DNA of 64,000 nt from Bimuria novae-zelandiae CBS 107.79 (taxonomy: Eukaryota > Ascomycota > Dothideomycetes > Pleosporales > Didymosphaeriaceae): NCBI GenBank assembly GCA_010015655.1, contig ML976717.1:244963-308962 (forward strand), written 5' to 3'. Below are positions 44,887 through 54,399 of the stretch, piece by piece. Every line of letters starts with the position of its first letter. The stretch's first letter is position 1. The notes below the pieces were generated by a model. It did no database searches. It saw nothing but the letters and a program-made list of their open reading frames with translations, and was not told the DNA's origin. The translations under genes and the position numbers were made by a program.

Positions 44887-47700
44887 ATCTCCACCAATAT
44901 AGATCCAATTAAGGCCGTAATTACAGCAATTGACTCGCGGGAACCAGGAGAATCTTTCTCGTATAGAGAAATAGCAAAAGAATATAGTGTTATAGTGTCT
45001 ACGTTAACGCACTAGTATTAACGCGTCACATAAACTCGTGCAGATAGGATTTAATAATAATATAATTTTAGCTACTAATAAAAGTCAAAGCTTCTAAAAT
45101 ATATTAAACGTTTTACTAAACGTAGCCTTTCTTTTATATAGTAAATAATATAAAGCTTTACTTTACCTTCTACTGGAAAGTAGGTCTTAATATTATAGGT
45201 TAATTACTTTATAAAGCGCAACTTTATATCCTTAATATCCTTATAAATAGCTAGTATTAATATTAATTACTATAAAACTAATTCCCTAGCTAAATATAAG
45301 CACTACTTTAGCCTTATATAGTATAAGATTTAAGAGTATTTAATTAACACACGGCATACGTATAATATAAATAAGAAGGGCTACCTGCTTGGTATTACCT
45401 CCCGCACAAAGAGGATCTTTAGTAGACCTTTATATTAGAGCAAGACTGTAAGGCAAGCAATCTAGGATGGCAGCCGTGAGTGAATATTAATTATAGCCTG
45501 TATATGCGCCGATAGATCTGCCTTAGATCTAGCCCTTATCTATACGGCCACCTCCACAAATATATAATTTAGTGAAATAGAAGACCTTAATTCCTAACAC
45601 CATTATATCTTTATTACAGCATTTAAATTTAGCTATAGTAATAATTAAATTAGCCTAGTATAGTTATAGCAGGTATTTAATTAGCTTATAAAGCTAAAAA
45701 TACGGTAATTATATTAGTTATTAATTTTTAATAGCTATAGATCTTATATTACTACAAATTTTATTAACTATTATAATTATAATAAGATCCTGCTAGATAT
45801 ATTTCCCCCTTATTTAACGTATACTTTATAGCCTGTAGATATCTATATATTTAAGTCTCTATTAATAGTATATTTAAATAAGCTATTAGCCTTCCTATCT
45901 AATAGCTAGGAACTAGCCTTAATTACTAAAAAAGGCTTTTTCTAGTTATTTTAGCTGGTATAAATTAATATAATAAATAAGTAATTAATCTTTTACGCTT
46001 TTAAAGCTATAGACCTCTCCCCCCTAGATTTAACACCGAACATCAACTTTTCCAGGTCACCGAAAGGTCGATATCCATCGATTTTTCGTCAAAACACGAC
46101 TCAAATGCCTTCGTAAATCTGTTTTCCAGCGTCCTCTTTTAGCTACAGGCGTTGTGGCAGGCGCGCTGCCCTATTTTCTCTTTCAGCTCCCTAGTAAGCT
46201 GAAATCTTTTTAAAATGGCCCGTGCGCCGCTCAGATTTTCACGTTTAGTTAAAGGCCACAACCACAGCTAAGACAAGGAGACAGTCGTGACACTCCTTGC
46301 TCTTACAAGATATGGGCACCTGCTAGGCCTAAATACAAAGGCTCTCTATGCGAAGAGCTATGGCACGATTTGATAGAGCACTAGCTCTTAACACCTACAA
46401 CGACAAGAGCTGCCCGCAGCTCTCTAAAGACTAACTATTAGCGTCCCTGACCTGACACAACACGCAAACAAGGCAGCTAGCCTAGCCTTATATTATACGA
46501 CTCTTGGGGATAAAGAAGAAGGATAGGCCTGGCTCTGCCTTCCTACTACACCTATCTCCTTTGACACAGGCATTGCCAAGCCTGGTACAAAGGCTCTCCT
46601 CGCGCAGAGCCACGGCTCCGATTCGACAGAGCACTAGCTCTCCACACCTATCCACTCTTTCCTTTTCTTTCTTCTCACAGCACTAAACTGCCTCTGAACA
46701 CACATAAAGGATTTACCCTAATGTACATACACTGCTTAGTCTCCCTAACGGGAAGGGGAGCTGTAGCTTGAAATGGTAGCAATACCCGCGCAGGCAAGAA
46801 ATGCTTTCTAAGGTAGTATGTTAGTACTGTAATTCCATAGCTTAGCACGTCGTATATGCCCTTCGGGAGGCGAGATGGTGGACTTAATCCCCATCAACTA
46901 GACGAAAAATGAATACCAACCAACCAACCAACCCCCTAGATTTAATAGGTATTCTTAATAGATTTAATTAGCCTAAAATATTTAATCTATAATTACGTAA
47001 GAGCTTAAACTTAGTATTTAGTATATTAAATTAGAGAAAGATTAATTAGCTACTTAAGGCTATTATTAATATAGGGGGGAGTAATAAGGCTAAGAAGCTA
47101 AGCTATATAGTATACTATATTACTACTTAAAAATAGCTCTTAAAGCATAAAAACAAAGGTCTATAAATAGTCTTAATAATATAAAAGAAACGCGTAAAGC
47201 GAGGCAGGCCTTTACCTCTTAATTAGCTAGATAAGGATAATAGTAAAGTAGTATTTTAATTACCCTATAGCGTATAGCAGGCCCGCGATTATTAATACTA
47301 AAAAAATATAATAAAGTAATAAATATAGTTTTAAAAAAGTAAGTAAGTAGACGTGCGTTAGACTAGCTAATAGCTTAAAAAAGCTACTTTATAAAAAGTA
47401 AGTTACTTAATTAGTTACTAAAAATACGCGCATAAAGCGGAGGGTAAATAAAGCTATAAAGTAGTACTTAAAGTAATAGGCATATAAAGTATAAAAATAA
47501 TCCTAATAAAGTATTAAGGCATTTTAATTAGCTATTAAGAAGGTCTTTAGACCTTATAATGAGGCTATTAAGGTAGTGTAGCCCTAAGGTAAGGCTACAA
47601 ATATTAGTAAGGCTATATTAGCTATATTAGCTCTATTAACGCACTAAGACTATATTATTAAAACACTAAGTAAATATAAATAATCTAATTATAGAGTATT
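44887..47700 (+). pseudogene. RIP-inactivated pogo-type transposase (copy 4), interrupted
   Basis: The N-terminus is well preserved: RISTNIDPIKAVITAIDSRE, then GESFSYREIAKEYSVIVSTL (44887-45010). This is a Psq-type helix-turn-helix as in pogo/Fot transposases. The frame then accumulates TAG/TAA and is broken at 46034-46931 by an insertion. The last recognisable transposase part runs to about 47700. Not functional. Confidence 0.8.
46034..46931 (+). mobile_element. Non-LTR (LINE-like, 5'-truncated) or SINE-like insertion with 14-bp target duplication
   Basis: 898 bp of normal GC content inside a RIPped host. It is flanked by ccccctagatttaa (46020-46033 and 46932-46945). The right end is a simple tail (caac)n after ggcgagatggtggacttaat, placing the 3' end at right. 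A variable-length duplication with a simple-repeat tail is the mark of target-primed reverse transcription. A roughly 65-bp block (tacaaaggctctc...gagcactagctct) occurs twice (about 46334-46397 and 46586-46650). No reverse transcriptase frame remains. It inserted after, or escaped, the RIP that ruined the host transposon. Confidence 0.85.
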
Positions 47701-47847
47701 TATCTATAAACCTTAGAGACCTTAACACTAGAAAATCTTATAATAATATTAATTATACGCGTCTCTATAGCTTTATGTTGTTAGCTAAGCAATCGCGTCG
47801 GGGTGTTGCATGAGATGACGTGTTGCACGAGCTGCCAAGCTACGGTA

Positions 47848-48153
47848 CCGTGTCGGCGAAATAATTTACCAATGGTCCAGTCATTCCGTACGCTCTCGCA
47901 CCACTTCCCCCCTCTACTTCATCAGTCCCCTGCGCCGCAGCCAGCGGGTTCACCCCCTTTCGCGTTTCGTGCCTACTCCATTCATAGAGCGACCCGCAAG
48001 CTTCACTGTTAGGTGCGTATCGACCAATTATCCCATCCGTGGCTACGAGTGTACTAACATGTTATTGCGCGAATTGTAGTTTTCCTTTACTGGCTGAGTA
48101 GGTCTGCTAACTGCGCGAGCGTGTTCCCCCTGGAACCGCCGTGGTGGCTCTGC
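47848..48153. promoter_or_regulatory. Upstream region of the DCR2-type gene
   Basis: 306 bp between the pogo array and the gene start, with normal composition and a pyrimidine-rich stretch (accacttcccccctctacttc, about 47900), common in fungal promoters. No other gene seen. Confidence 0.5.
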
Positions 48154-50030
48154 ATGGCCTCCTATGGCGTAGAATGGCATTTTGCGATTGCGTCAGCAGT
48201 ACTAGCTATAATTATTCGTATTCTTTTGTGGTTCTTCTTCCCCTCCAAAGCGGCGATACCGTTTAGTTCTCATATCACGGCCGTTGTTGCTCATCCAGTT
48301 GTCACGGACCTCACCGTGTGCGTCTTTACTCCGACAGTTCCTCCTTCCACCCGTGCACTGGACCCACATAAGTGGCACCGCATTGAGAAAGAGCTCCATC
48401 TATTTACAGCTCAGCGGAGCGCGTGGTTGTATGTAGCGCTAGCAAATGAGGAAGAGCTTGGAGCTGAGGACCTGGTGGTTACGGATATCAGAGTCGGCAA
48501 CCCGCCGCCGAACTCAAGCTCGGATCATTTGTGGGAGAGTCGACCTGGAGGAATCTGGGTGCTGAGAAGCAGCTTCTCTGGCAAGATTAGCCAGGTGGTG
48601 ACAGAGGTGGACGTTCTCTTTGGTGTGGATGCCGTTGACCCACGACCACAATGGACGCTTACGCCAACACCGCTCCAGCTTCACACTCAGCCAAAGGTAC
48701 CAGTTGCAAGGCTAAGCGTACTCCGCGGCAGGGCCAAGCCGAGACCAGATGCTCGGGAGGCTTTGAGAGTCAACAAGGATGGCAAATTCAAGATTCTCCA
48801 GGTCTCTGACACGCACATGGTCACTGGTGTCGGGGTTTGCAAAGATGCTATAGATGCCCAGGGGAATCGTCTGCCAGAAAGCGAGGCTGACCCACTTACG
48901 GTAAACTTCATTGGAAAGGTCTTAGATGTCGAGAAACCAGACCTCGTGGTTTTTACTGGAGATCAGTTGCACCACGATATCCCTGACAGCCAATCGGCCC
49001 TCTTCAAGGTGGTTGCCCCTATCATCGAGCGTTCAATTCCATTCGCAGCCGTCTTTGGCAATCATGACAGTGAGGGCACCCACGCATTGCCACGTGAGTA
49101 ACTTCTTTCATATGGTACCCAATACACGGGACTGGTGGTCGATAACACACTCAGAGCGGACGCACGCTCGCAAATGGTGTAGACTACTTTGCTCCGCAAG
49201 ATAGTTATGCAGCCCTTTTAGCTGGGTCTTCGCAATAATAACTGTGCATTCTTCCTGACCGGATTACAGGCACGGCACAAATGTCGATACTTCAGAATCT
49301 GCCCTTTAGCCTCTGCGAGTCTGGCCCAGAGCAGGTCGACGGCATAGGCAACTTCTACCTTCAGGTCCTGGCTCCAGCCCCGTCACAGCTTCCATTATCG
49401 ACTTTGTATTTCCTAGATTCGCACGGTCAAATACCGAGCTTGATACACAATCCCGACTATGAACCCATCAAGCAAAGCCAAATAGATTGGTTCGAGAACG
49501 CTTCCCAAACGCAACGAAGCGCACGTCAGAAGGACAATAACGACAACTGCTTTCATCTGTCTTTAGCATTCCTACACATCCCTCTCCCCGAGTTTGGAGA
49601 TCGCCATCTTAATATACGCAACGGCAACCGGAGGGAGCCGACCGAGTGCCCTAGCTTAAATTCTCACTTCTATGACGCTTTGATCAAGGGAGGCATATCA
49701 GCATTAGGCTGCGGGCACGATCACGTGAATGACTTCTGCGCTCTGCTGCCACAACAAACGCAGCAGGGTGGCAACAAACCCTCTCAACCTGGCCCTTGGC
49801 TGTGCTATGGAGGTAGCAGTGGGTTCGGGGGATATTGTTCGTACGGCAGAAAGCGAATTCACCGACGAACGCGGGTTTGGCAACTCGATACAAATACGGG
49901 GAGTTTGAAGACTTGGAAGCGGGTCGAATATGCCATGGGTAGAGTTGATGAGCTGTTGCTTGTGGAAAGTGGAACGGTGATTGATAGCCCTGGTGAAGAA
50001 GATAATGGCAGACGCTGTGTGGTCAGTTGA
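48154..50030 (+). CDS. dcr2: DCR2-type calcineurin-like metallophosphoesterase, membrane-anchored; one intron
   Basis: Exons 48154-49093 and 49270-50030; the 176-bp intron has donor GTGAGT and acceptor ttacag. Splicing joins THALPR to TAQMSILQNLPFS, the expected sequence. Start at ATG 48154 (MASYGVEWHFA); the frame is open upstream to 48121 but without ATG. Residues 9-29 (FAIASAVLAIIIRILLWFFF) are a signal anchor. The phosphoesterase metal motifs are all present: ILQVSDTHM, VVFTGDQL, FGNHDSEG, then FLHIPLPEF and GCGHDHVNDFC. Yeast Dcr2 is a phosphatase acting in cell-cycle start and on Ire1/Sic1 (family knowledge). Total about 566 residues, usual for the family. It converges with the gene at 50137 (106 bp apart). 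Intact, no RIP. Confidence 0.92.
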
Positions 50031-50136
50031 AGCTGATATCACTACCTGATGCAGCAATAGGGGAACTGCCAGATAGTCAACATCCTACTTCATACCTAGG
50101 CAGTATAGGAATTTCATATATATATCGGAACACATT

Positions 50137-51893
50137 TTAAAAGACGCCCTCAAGTTCATCCTTTCCCATGAACTCTTCTATTTCTCCCCGTAATACGTTG
50201 GCGTCCTCCTGGCCCCAATCTCGAAGCCAACCTTCCAGAACATTCTTAAATTCAAGGACCCAAGAATGTTGTGTTCCCCACTGATCCACAATCATTTTTA
50301 TCGTCTTTCGCATAATTTGCTCTGCTTCTACTGTCTTGCCTTGATTATATTGACTGAGAGAAATGATTTTCATACATTCTATCCTCTCCACATTCCTCTT
50401 AGCATATATTTCATGTTTTTCCAGCAGCGAAAGGGCTTCCTGCGCCATCTTCTCCGCTTTGTCATGGAGTTGCGCCAGGTTGAGCATCACTCGTGAAGTC
50501 GAGACTCTAGGGATGCCACCTCCACCCCTGAGGTCAGCAAGGAGACCTCGAAGAAGCCGTTCTTCTTCTTCAAGGTTACATGTAAACTTGTACACGCGCT
50601 TTATGTAATCGAGACGAACAGATACAGCGAGTCGATTGAACATTCCGAGTTCGCTTTCAAAAGTATCGGTAGTGTATTTCCAGATTTGTATCATGGCCTG
50701 GGCAAGAGACCCCGAGTCAAGTTTCCCGAGAAGCCGCCATATTGGACCCCAAGGATGCCCTTTCCTGGTGACTTTGCGGACATTTCCTTGATGAATTGAC
50801 GGAGAAAGAGAGCTAATCTAGGTTGCCCCGTTTGTATGAGGTGGATGAATACTTCGAGAAAGCAGGCTACGGTTCGAGGATGCTCGGCTCGAAGGATTTG
50901 TTCGACAAGAGCAGAGGCGTTGGAACGCGTGCGGCGAAATTCGACATACAATTTCCTTCCTTTGAACATGCTATTAGTATAGTAGTAGGGGTCGAAATCG
51001 TTGCATAGGTCATTATGTAACTCCAGCGCGTCCAACGTAGCGTACTTTTAAAAGTACGGAATATTTACACTCTACCTTATATTTATTTTTATTAAAACTT
51101 ACTTTACTAATAAAATATTAATTATAATACTACTTTAACTTACAGTTTAAATGTTATCTTTATATAGTAAAGGTAACGTCTCAGTGTTCCGTACTTTTGA
51201 AAGTACGCTACGTTGGACGCGCTGTGTAACTCGGCGCCATTTGGATCAAGGAGGGTCTCATAGTCGTCGAAGTTCATTCTCTGACAAGAGTCTCGGAAAT
51301 ATACCTTAAGATTATGGAACAGATCTTTGGCAACTAATAGAGCCTGGGGTGGAGACGGCGAACGCAACTCTCTGGAGCAGTCGGGAGTGAAACCTTGGGA
51401 GTCGTTAAATTTCCAAAGGAAAACGGATTCGTTGTCGGGAAATGAGGGTGTAGGTATCCTTGTCGTAAAACCATTTGCGGCCGGCCTTGATATGGCTTTT
51501 GGGGTTCGATCCGCCGAAATTATCAAGTGCTCTGCTTGATAGTGTGTTGTCTATGTCCATAACCTCAATATCTTCCACTTCATTCCATGAATGGTTGGTT
51601 TCTGCTTGATCACGATCAAGTATCGATTGCTCAGCTCCATGCATGTCGGTATCTCCACCCCAGCGTCCGGCCTCTGAGGATTGGGAAGAGTTCTCCACAG
51701 CGGGTGGAGTATAGACCGCTGAAAAATATGAGGGCTTTGGTAAACCGGATCCTGAAGTCTGCAAACGACTAAATGGAGAGGGCGACGAGGTCAATGATTG
51801 CAACGGGTCCGCTGGCGGTTGCGAAGGGTTCGTTGAGCTTTGTGAGCGGCCTGCAAGAGATGGTAGAGTATCCGCCCCTTGTGCGAGGGCCAT
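50137..51893 (-). pseudogene. Clr5-type fungal protein with TPR-like C-terminus, disrupted by a MITE and two frame changes
   Basis: Four minus-strand frames form one gene: 51893-51420 (MALAQGADTL...KWFYDKDTYTLISRQRIR), 51420-51140 (VFLWKFNDSQGF...LLDPNGAELH), 51023-50790 (NDLCNDFDPYYY...ILRAEHPRTVACFLEVFIHL) and 50785-50137 (WRLLGKLDSGSLAQAMIQIW...ERIECMKIISLSQYNQGK...WVLEFKNVLEGWLRDWG). The last two carry the C-terminal helical repeats typical of fungal Clr5-domain proteins; the Clr5 domain itself is not seen, so the 5' end may be missing. A 201-bp MITE (51024-51224) sits in the coding sequence. Deleting it with one 8-bp duplication puts the second and third segments in the same frame. Single-base shifts near 51420 and 50785 break the rest. 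Otherwise well preserved, so inactivation seems fairly recent. Confidence 0.8.
51024..51224. mobile_element. hAT-type MITE (201 bp) inside the Clr5-type gene
   Basis: Terminal inverted repeats of about 38 bp start cagcgcgtccaacgtagcgt and differ at about one position. An 8-bp duplication TGTAACTC flanks it (51016-51023 and 51225-51232). The CAG start and 8-bp duplication are hAT hallmarks; no transposase is encoded. The terminal repeats contain a palindrome cgtacttttaaaagtacg. The core is AT-rich. Confidence 0.93.
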
Positions 51894-53110
51894 TGCCGTT
51901 ACTGGTACAGTCCGTTGGCGCGCTGCATCGTCAATGAAACTGATTCCTCAAATGGTACTACTTGTTTTCACCTTTGTGGCTTCTTTTGTGGCGTTCTAAG
52001 ACAAGTGAAAGCTTCGAGCTGCCTTCGTATGATACAAGGCACAGACAGGACGTGACTCTACCTCGACTGCTTTGACTATGCTCTGCCGTAGGAAGATAGA
52101 AAGTTAGTATATATCCAAACAGAAGGCTATCGTAATATGTGAGGGTGAAGGATATTGATTTCAGGTAAGAGGATGGGCAGGTGAAAGATTCGGGCTACCT
52201 TGGCACAGTGGGGAGTGCTTCACTGGACAGTGAAGATTATGTTGCCGGAGGGAGAGAGAAAGAATGAGTCCGGTCAAGGTCAAGGATGGTGAGATATCTC
52301 TAGGGAGGAGGAAAGTCGAGCTGGTGGTCACAAAGAAGCATGACAGGCGGTGATGCTCTCTAGGATGGATAGACTAATAGAGGAGTGATTCGAACGAGAG
52401 AGGATGTAGAAATCACCTTGATAGTGGACCGCGATCGCGAACCTTTATACGTATCTTCCTACGCCTTTCATCCACGCTCGGTACCTCTCTCCACTCTCTT
52501 CGCCTGTACTCCCCTAGGTACGGTCGAACATGGTTACAGCGGCATTCCCCTCATTGTGAAGATGCATGCAGGTGTTAGAGGCTTGCAGACGAGACGACCC
52601 TCAGCGCCCACTCTTCTGGCTAAGGTGTTACCTAATAAGCCCTTTAAGAGACAGACATACGTATCGGTTAGTCTCTCATTTTCAGTCATTACTGTCATTG
52701 ATACTGCTCGTGTTAAGAGCCTGTGTACTATCCTTTAGAAAGTAAGGTAGCAATTTGAGAGATACTGTATTCACATATACAATCTATGCAATCAGAGAGT
52801 GAGATGTACACGTATATTCCTGGCAAACGTAAATACCACTAGAGCTAAAGCAGGAGGGGCGGGGTAGGAAGTAAATCGCTTAATGGCCTAAAGCGGACAC
52901 AATGCGTGAGGTACGCGGCTGCATTCTCTTCGGAGCCATGCAGTCCAAACAATCCAAATAGCCTTGCGGTCTCTATAGAGTGGCGATCCACTTCCGAGAC
53001 TTCGCTAATTGCCCCATACAATTTATCCCATGTAGTTAATTAGTCTTAATACTTATTACTGTAGCTAGAATACTCTTCAATAGTAAAAATATTTTATATT
53101 TTAGACTATA
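51894..53110. other. Intergenic stretch without a supported gene
   Basis: Normal composition to about 53030, then AT-rich. A 117-codon plus frame (52385-52738, GTG start) has no domain-like content and I do not call it. The missing 5' end of the Clr5-type gene might lie at 51900-52100, but the frame is interrupted. Confidence 0.45.
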
Positions 53111-53221
53111 CTGTGGTACCCGGCCGAAGTAGTGTCAAGTGGCCCCCGCGCAGCAGGGATACCGCCCCTATGTAAACAAATGACGCTTTTCTGCTTTCTG
53201 CGTAATATTACATACAAAACA

Positions 53222-53931
53222 CTAGTATTTCGTATGCCCGCCGTCAGCGTCAATCACTGATTGGCATCTAGCAGGCATACTGTCGATGAGCTCACGCAGC
53301 ATTTCGTCTGTGATCGACTCCCACGCCTCAGATACTATAGTACGAAGCTGATCATATGTATACTGCTTGCCACCATCTCGATCAGGGTAATTTGTCTCGA
53401 TATAGTCCTTCATCTTGTTCCACACAGCTTCGATAGGGTTCAGATCTGGGGAAAATGCTGGCCAGAACATAGGAGCAATACCTCTCTCAGAAAGCTCTTC
53501 GATCGTATACGTAGCGGAGTGCCCAGGGGCCCCATCCTGCATGAAGATTAGGTGAGGATTCAGGCGTAACCAGCCATCAACGAGCGGGACAATACGCTCG
53601 CAGTAGCTCTCCTTATTGATTGAGTTCCACTCCTTCTCCCAGAACTGGTGAGGGCCTTTAGATAGGCCCGAGAAGCAACCCCAGAACATCCAGCCACGCT
53701 TCTTCTTAATTTTATCAACAACGCAGGTATCCTCAAGCTCCTCACCTGGTTTTCTTGTAACCCAGCGCTTCCTATGCCGGCCACCAGTTATCCATGTTTC
53801 GTCGCTCCAGAGGATCCTCCACCATTGCCATGGCTGCCAATCAATATGAGCTTGTGCCCACGCAAGGCGTATCTGTTGATTTGCCTCAGTCAGGGGTGGG
53901 TTTGCACGAGCAACACGGCGAGTATACCCTC
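53222..53931 (-). pseudogene. Tc1 transposase, C-terminal part (DD34E catalytic domain), separated from its N-terminus
   Basis: An open frame from the Copia junction (53931) to the stop at 53222. It starts YTRRVARANPPLTEANQQIR. The first catalytic Asp lies in LWSDETWITG. The second is in FMQDGAPGHSA, and the Glu in SPDLNPIEAVWNKMK, with 34 residues between them: DD34E, typical Tc1. KRGWMFWGCFSG is also conserved. No internal stops. The N-terminal half lies at 59253-59572, so the enzyme cannot be made from this locus, although related intact copies may exist elsewhere. Confidence 0.92.
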
Positions 53932-54118
53932 TGTTGAGTAGAAAAGATTATTGAATTCTCTCTATCCTCCTGTGTGCTATCTAGAAGCTGCGGAGTATGT
54001 ATATGCACGAGCGTAAACATCGCTAGTCCCAGATAGGTGTAGCCCTCTCAGAAAGGAGTGGCAACCACGCGAGGGTAGGAGTAACCATCTCACAGGGTAA
54101 GAGTCATCAACCGTCACA
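53932..54118 (-). repeat. 3' LTR of the Copia element (187 bp)
   Basis: Unmutated copy with TG...CA ends. It differs from its partner mainly by C-to-T and G-to-A changes in the partner. Confidence 0.92.
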
Positions 54119-54399
54119 CACCCCCTCATCCTGTAGTCAATCCATGACGTAAGGATGAATCTCTCAAGTGTCCTTCTCTATCTTACGAACCTTTGAACGA
54201 ATATCTATAAGGTGTAGTTGCTGTACGAATTCGATATGCTTCTGTCGAGGAAGGATCTTCGTCATGCCGTTAGCTGGCATCTGGTTTGTAGACTTCTATT
54301 AGACGTAGAGGCGATTCTCCTCGACCTTCTAGCAGATCTAGTTCTGGTAAATATCAACGTGTTTAAGCTTAGTACTAAGCTTATTTATCTCTTTTGTGA

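Larger units (their letters stand above)
44810..47845 (+). mobile_element. Pogo-type DNA transposon, copy 4, carrying a non-LTR-type insertion
   Basis: The left end ccgtagcttggcagctcatg and right end catgagatgacgtgttgc...gccaagctacgg form about 46-bp inverted repeats with very few mismatches. TA is present at 44808-44809 and 47846-47847. Only TACAG separates it from copy 3 (44803-44807). Without the 898-bp insertion and its duplication it is about 2.1 kb. It is the least mutated copy at its 5' end. Confidence 0.92.

Noticed and set aside
46504..46686. 60-codon plus-strand open frame inside the non-LTR-type insertion
   Set aside because: Ser/Pro-rich chance frame that overlaps the internal repeat; no RT or endonuclease motif.
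47803..48012. 69-codon plus-strand open frame across the pogo terminus and dcr2 upstream region
   Set aside because: It begins in the terminal inverted repeat and crosses the TA junction; not a gene.
51960..52080. C2H2-zinc-finger-like string LERHKRSH on the minus strand upstream of the Clr5-type gene
   Set aside because: Cys spacing (C-x-C) does not fit a zinc finger and a stop follows at once; probably coincidence.
52385..52738. 117-codon plus-strand open frame upstream of the Tc1 element
   Set aside because: GTG start, no domain-like pattern and biased towards S/T/R/V as in chance frames; no neighbouring support.
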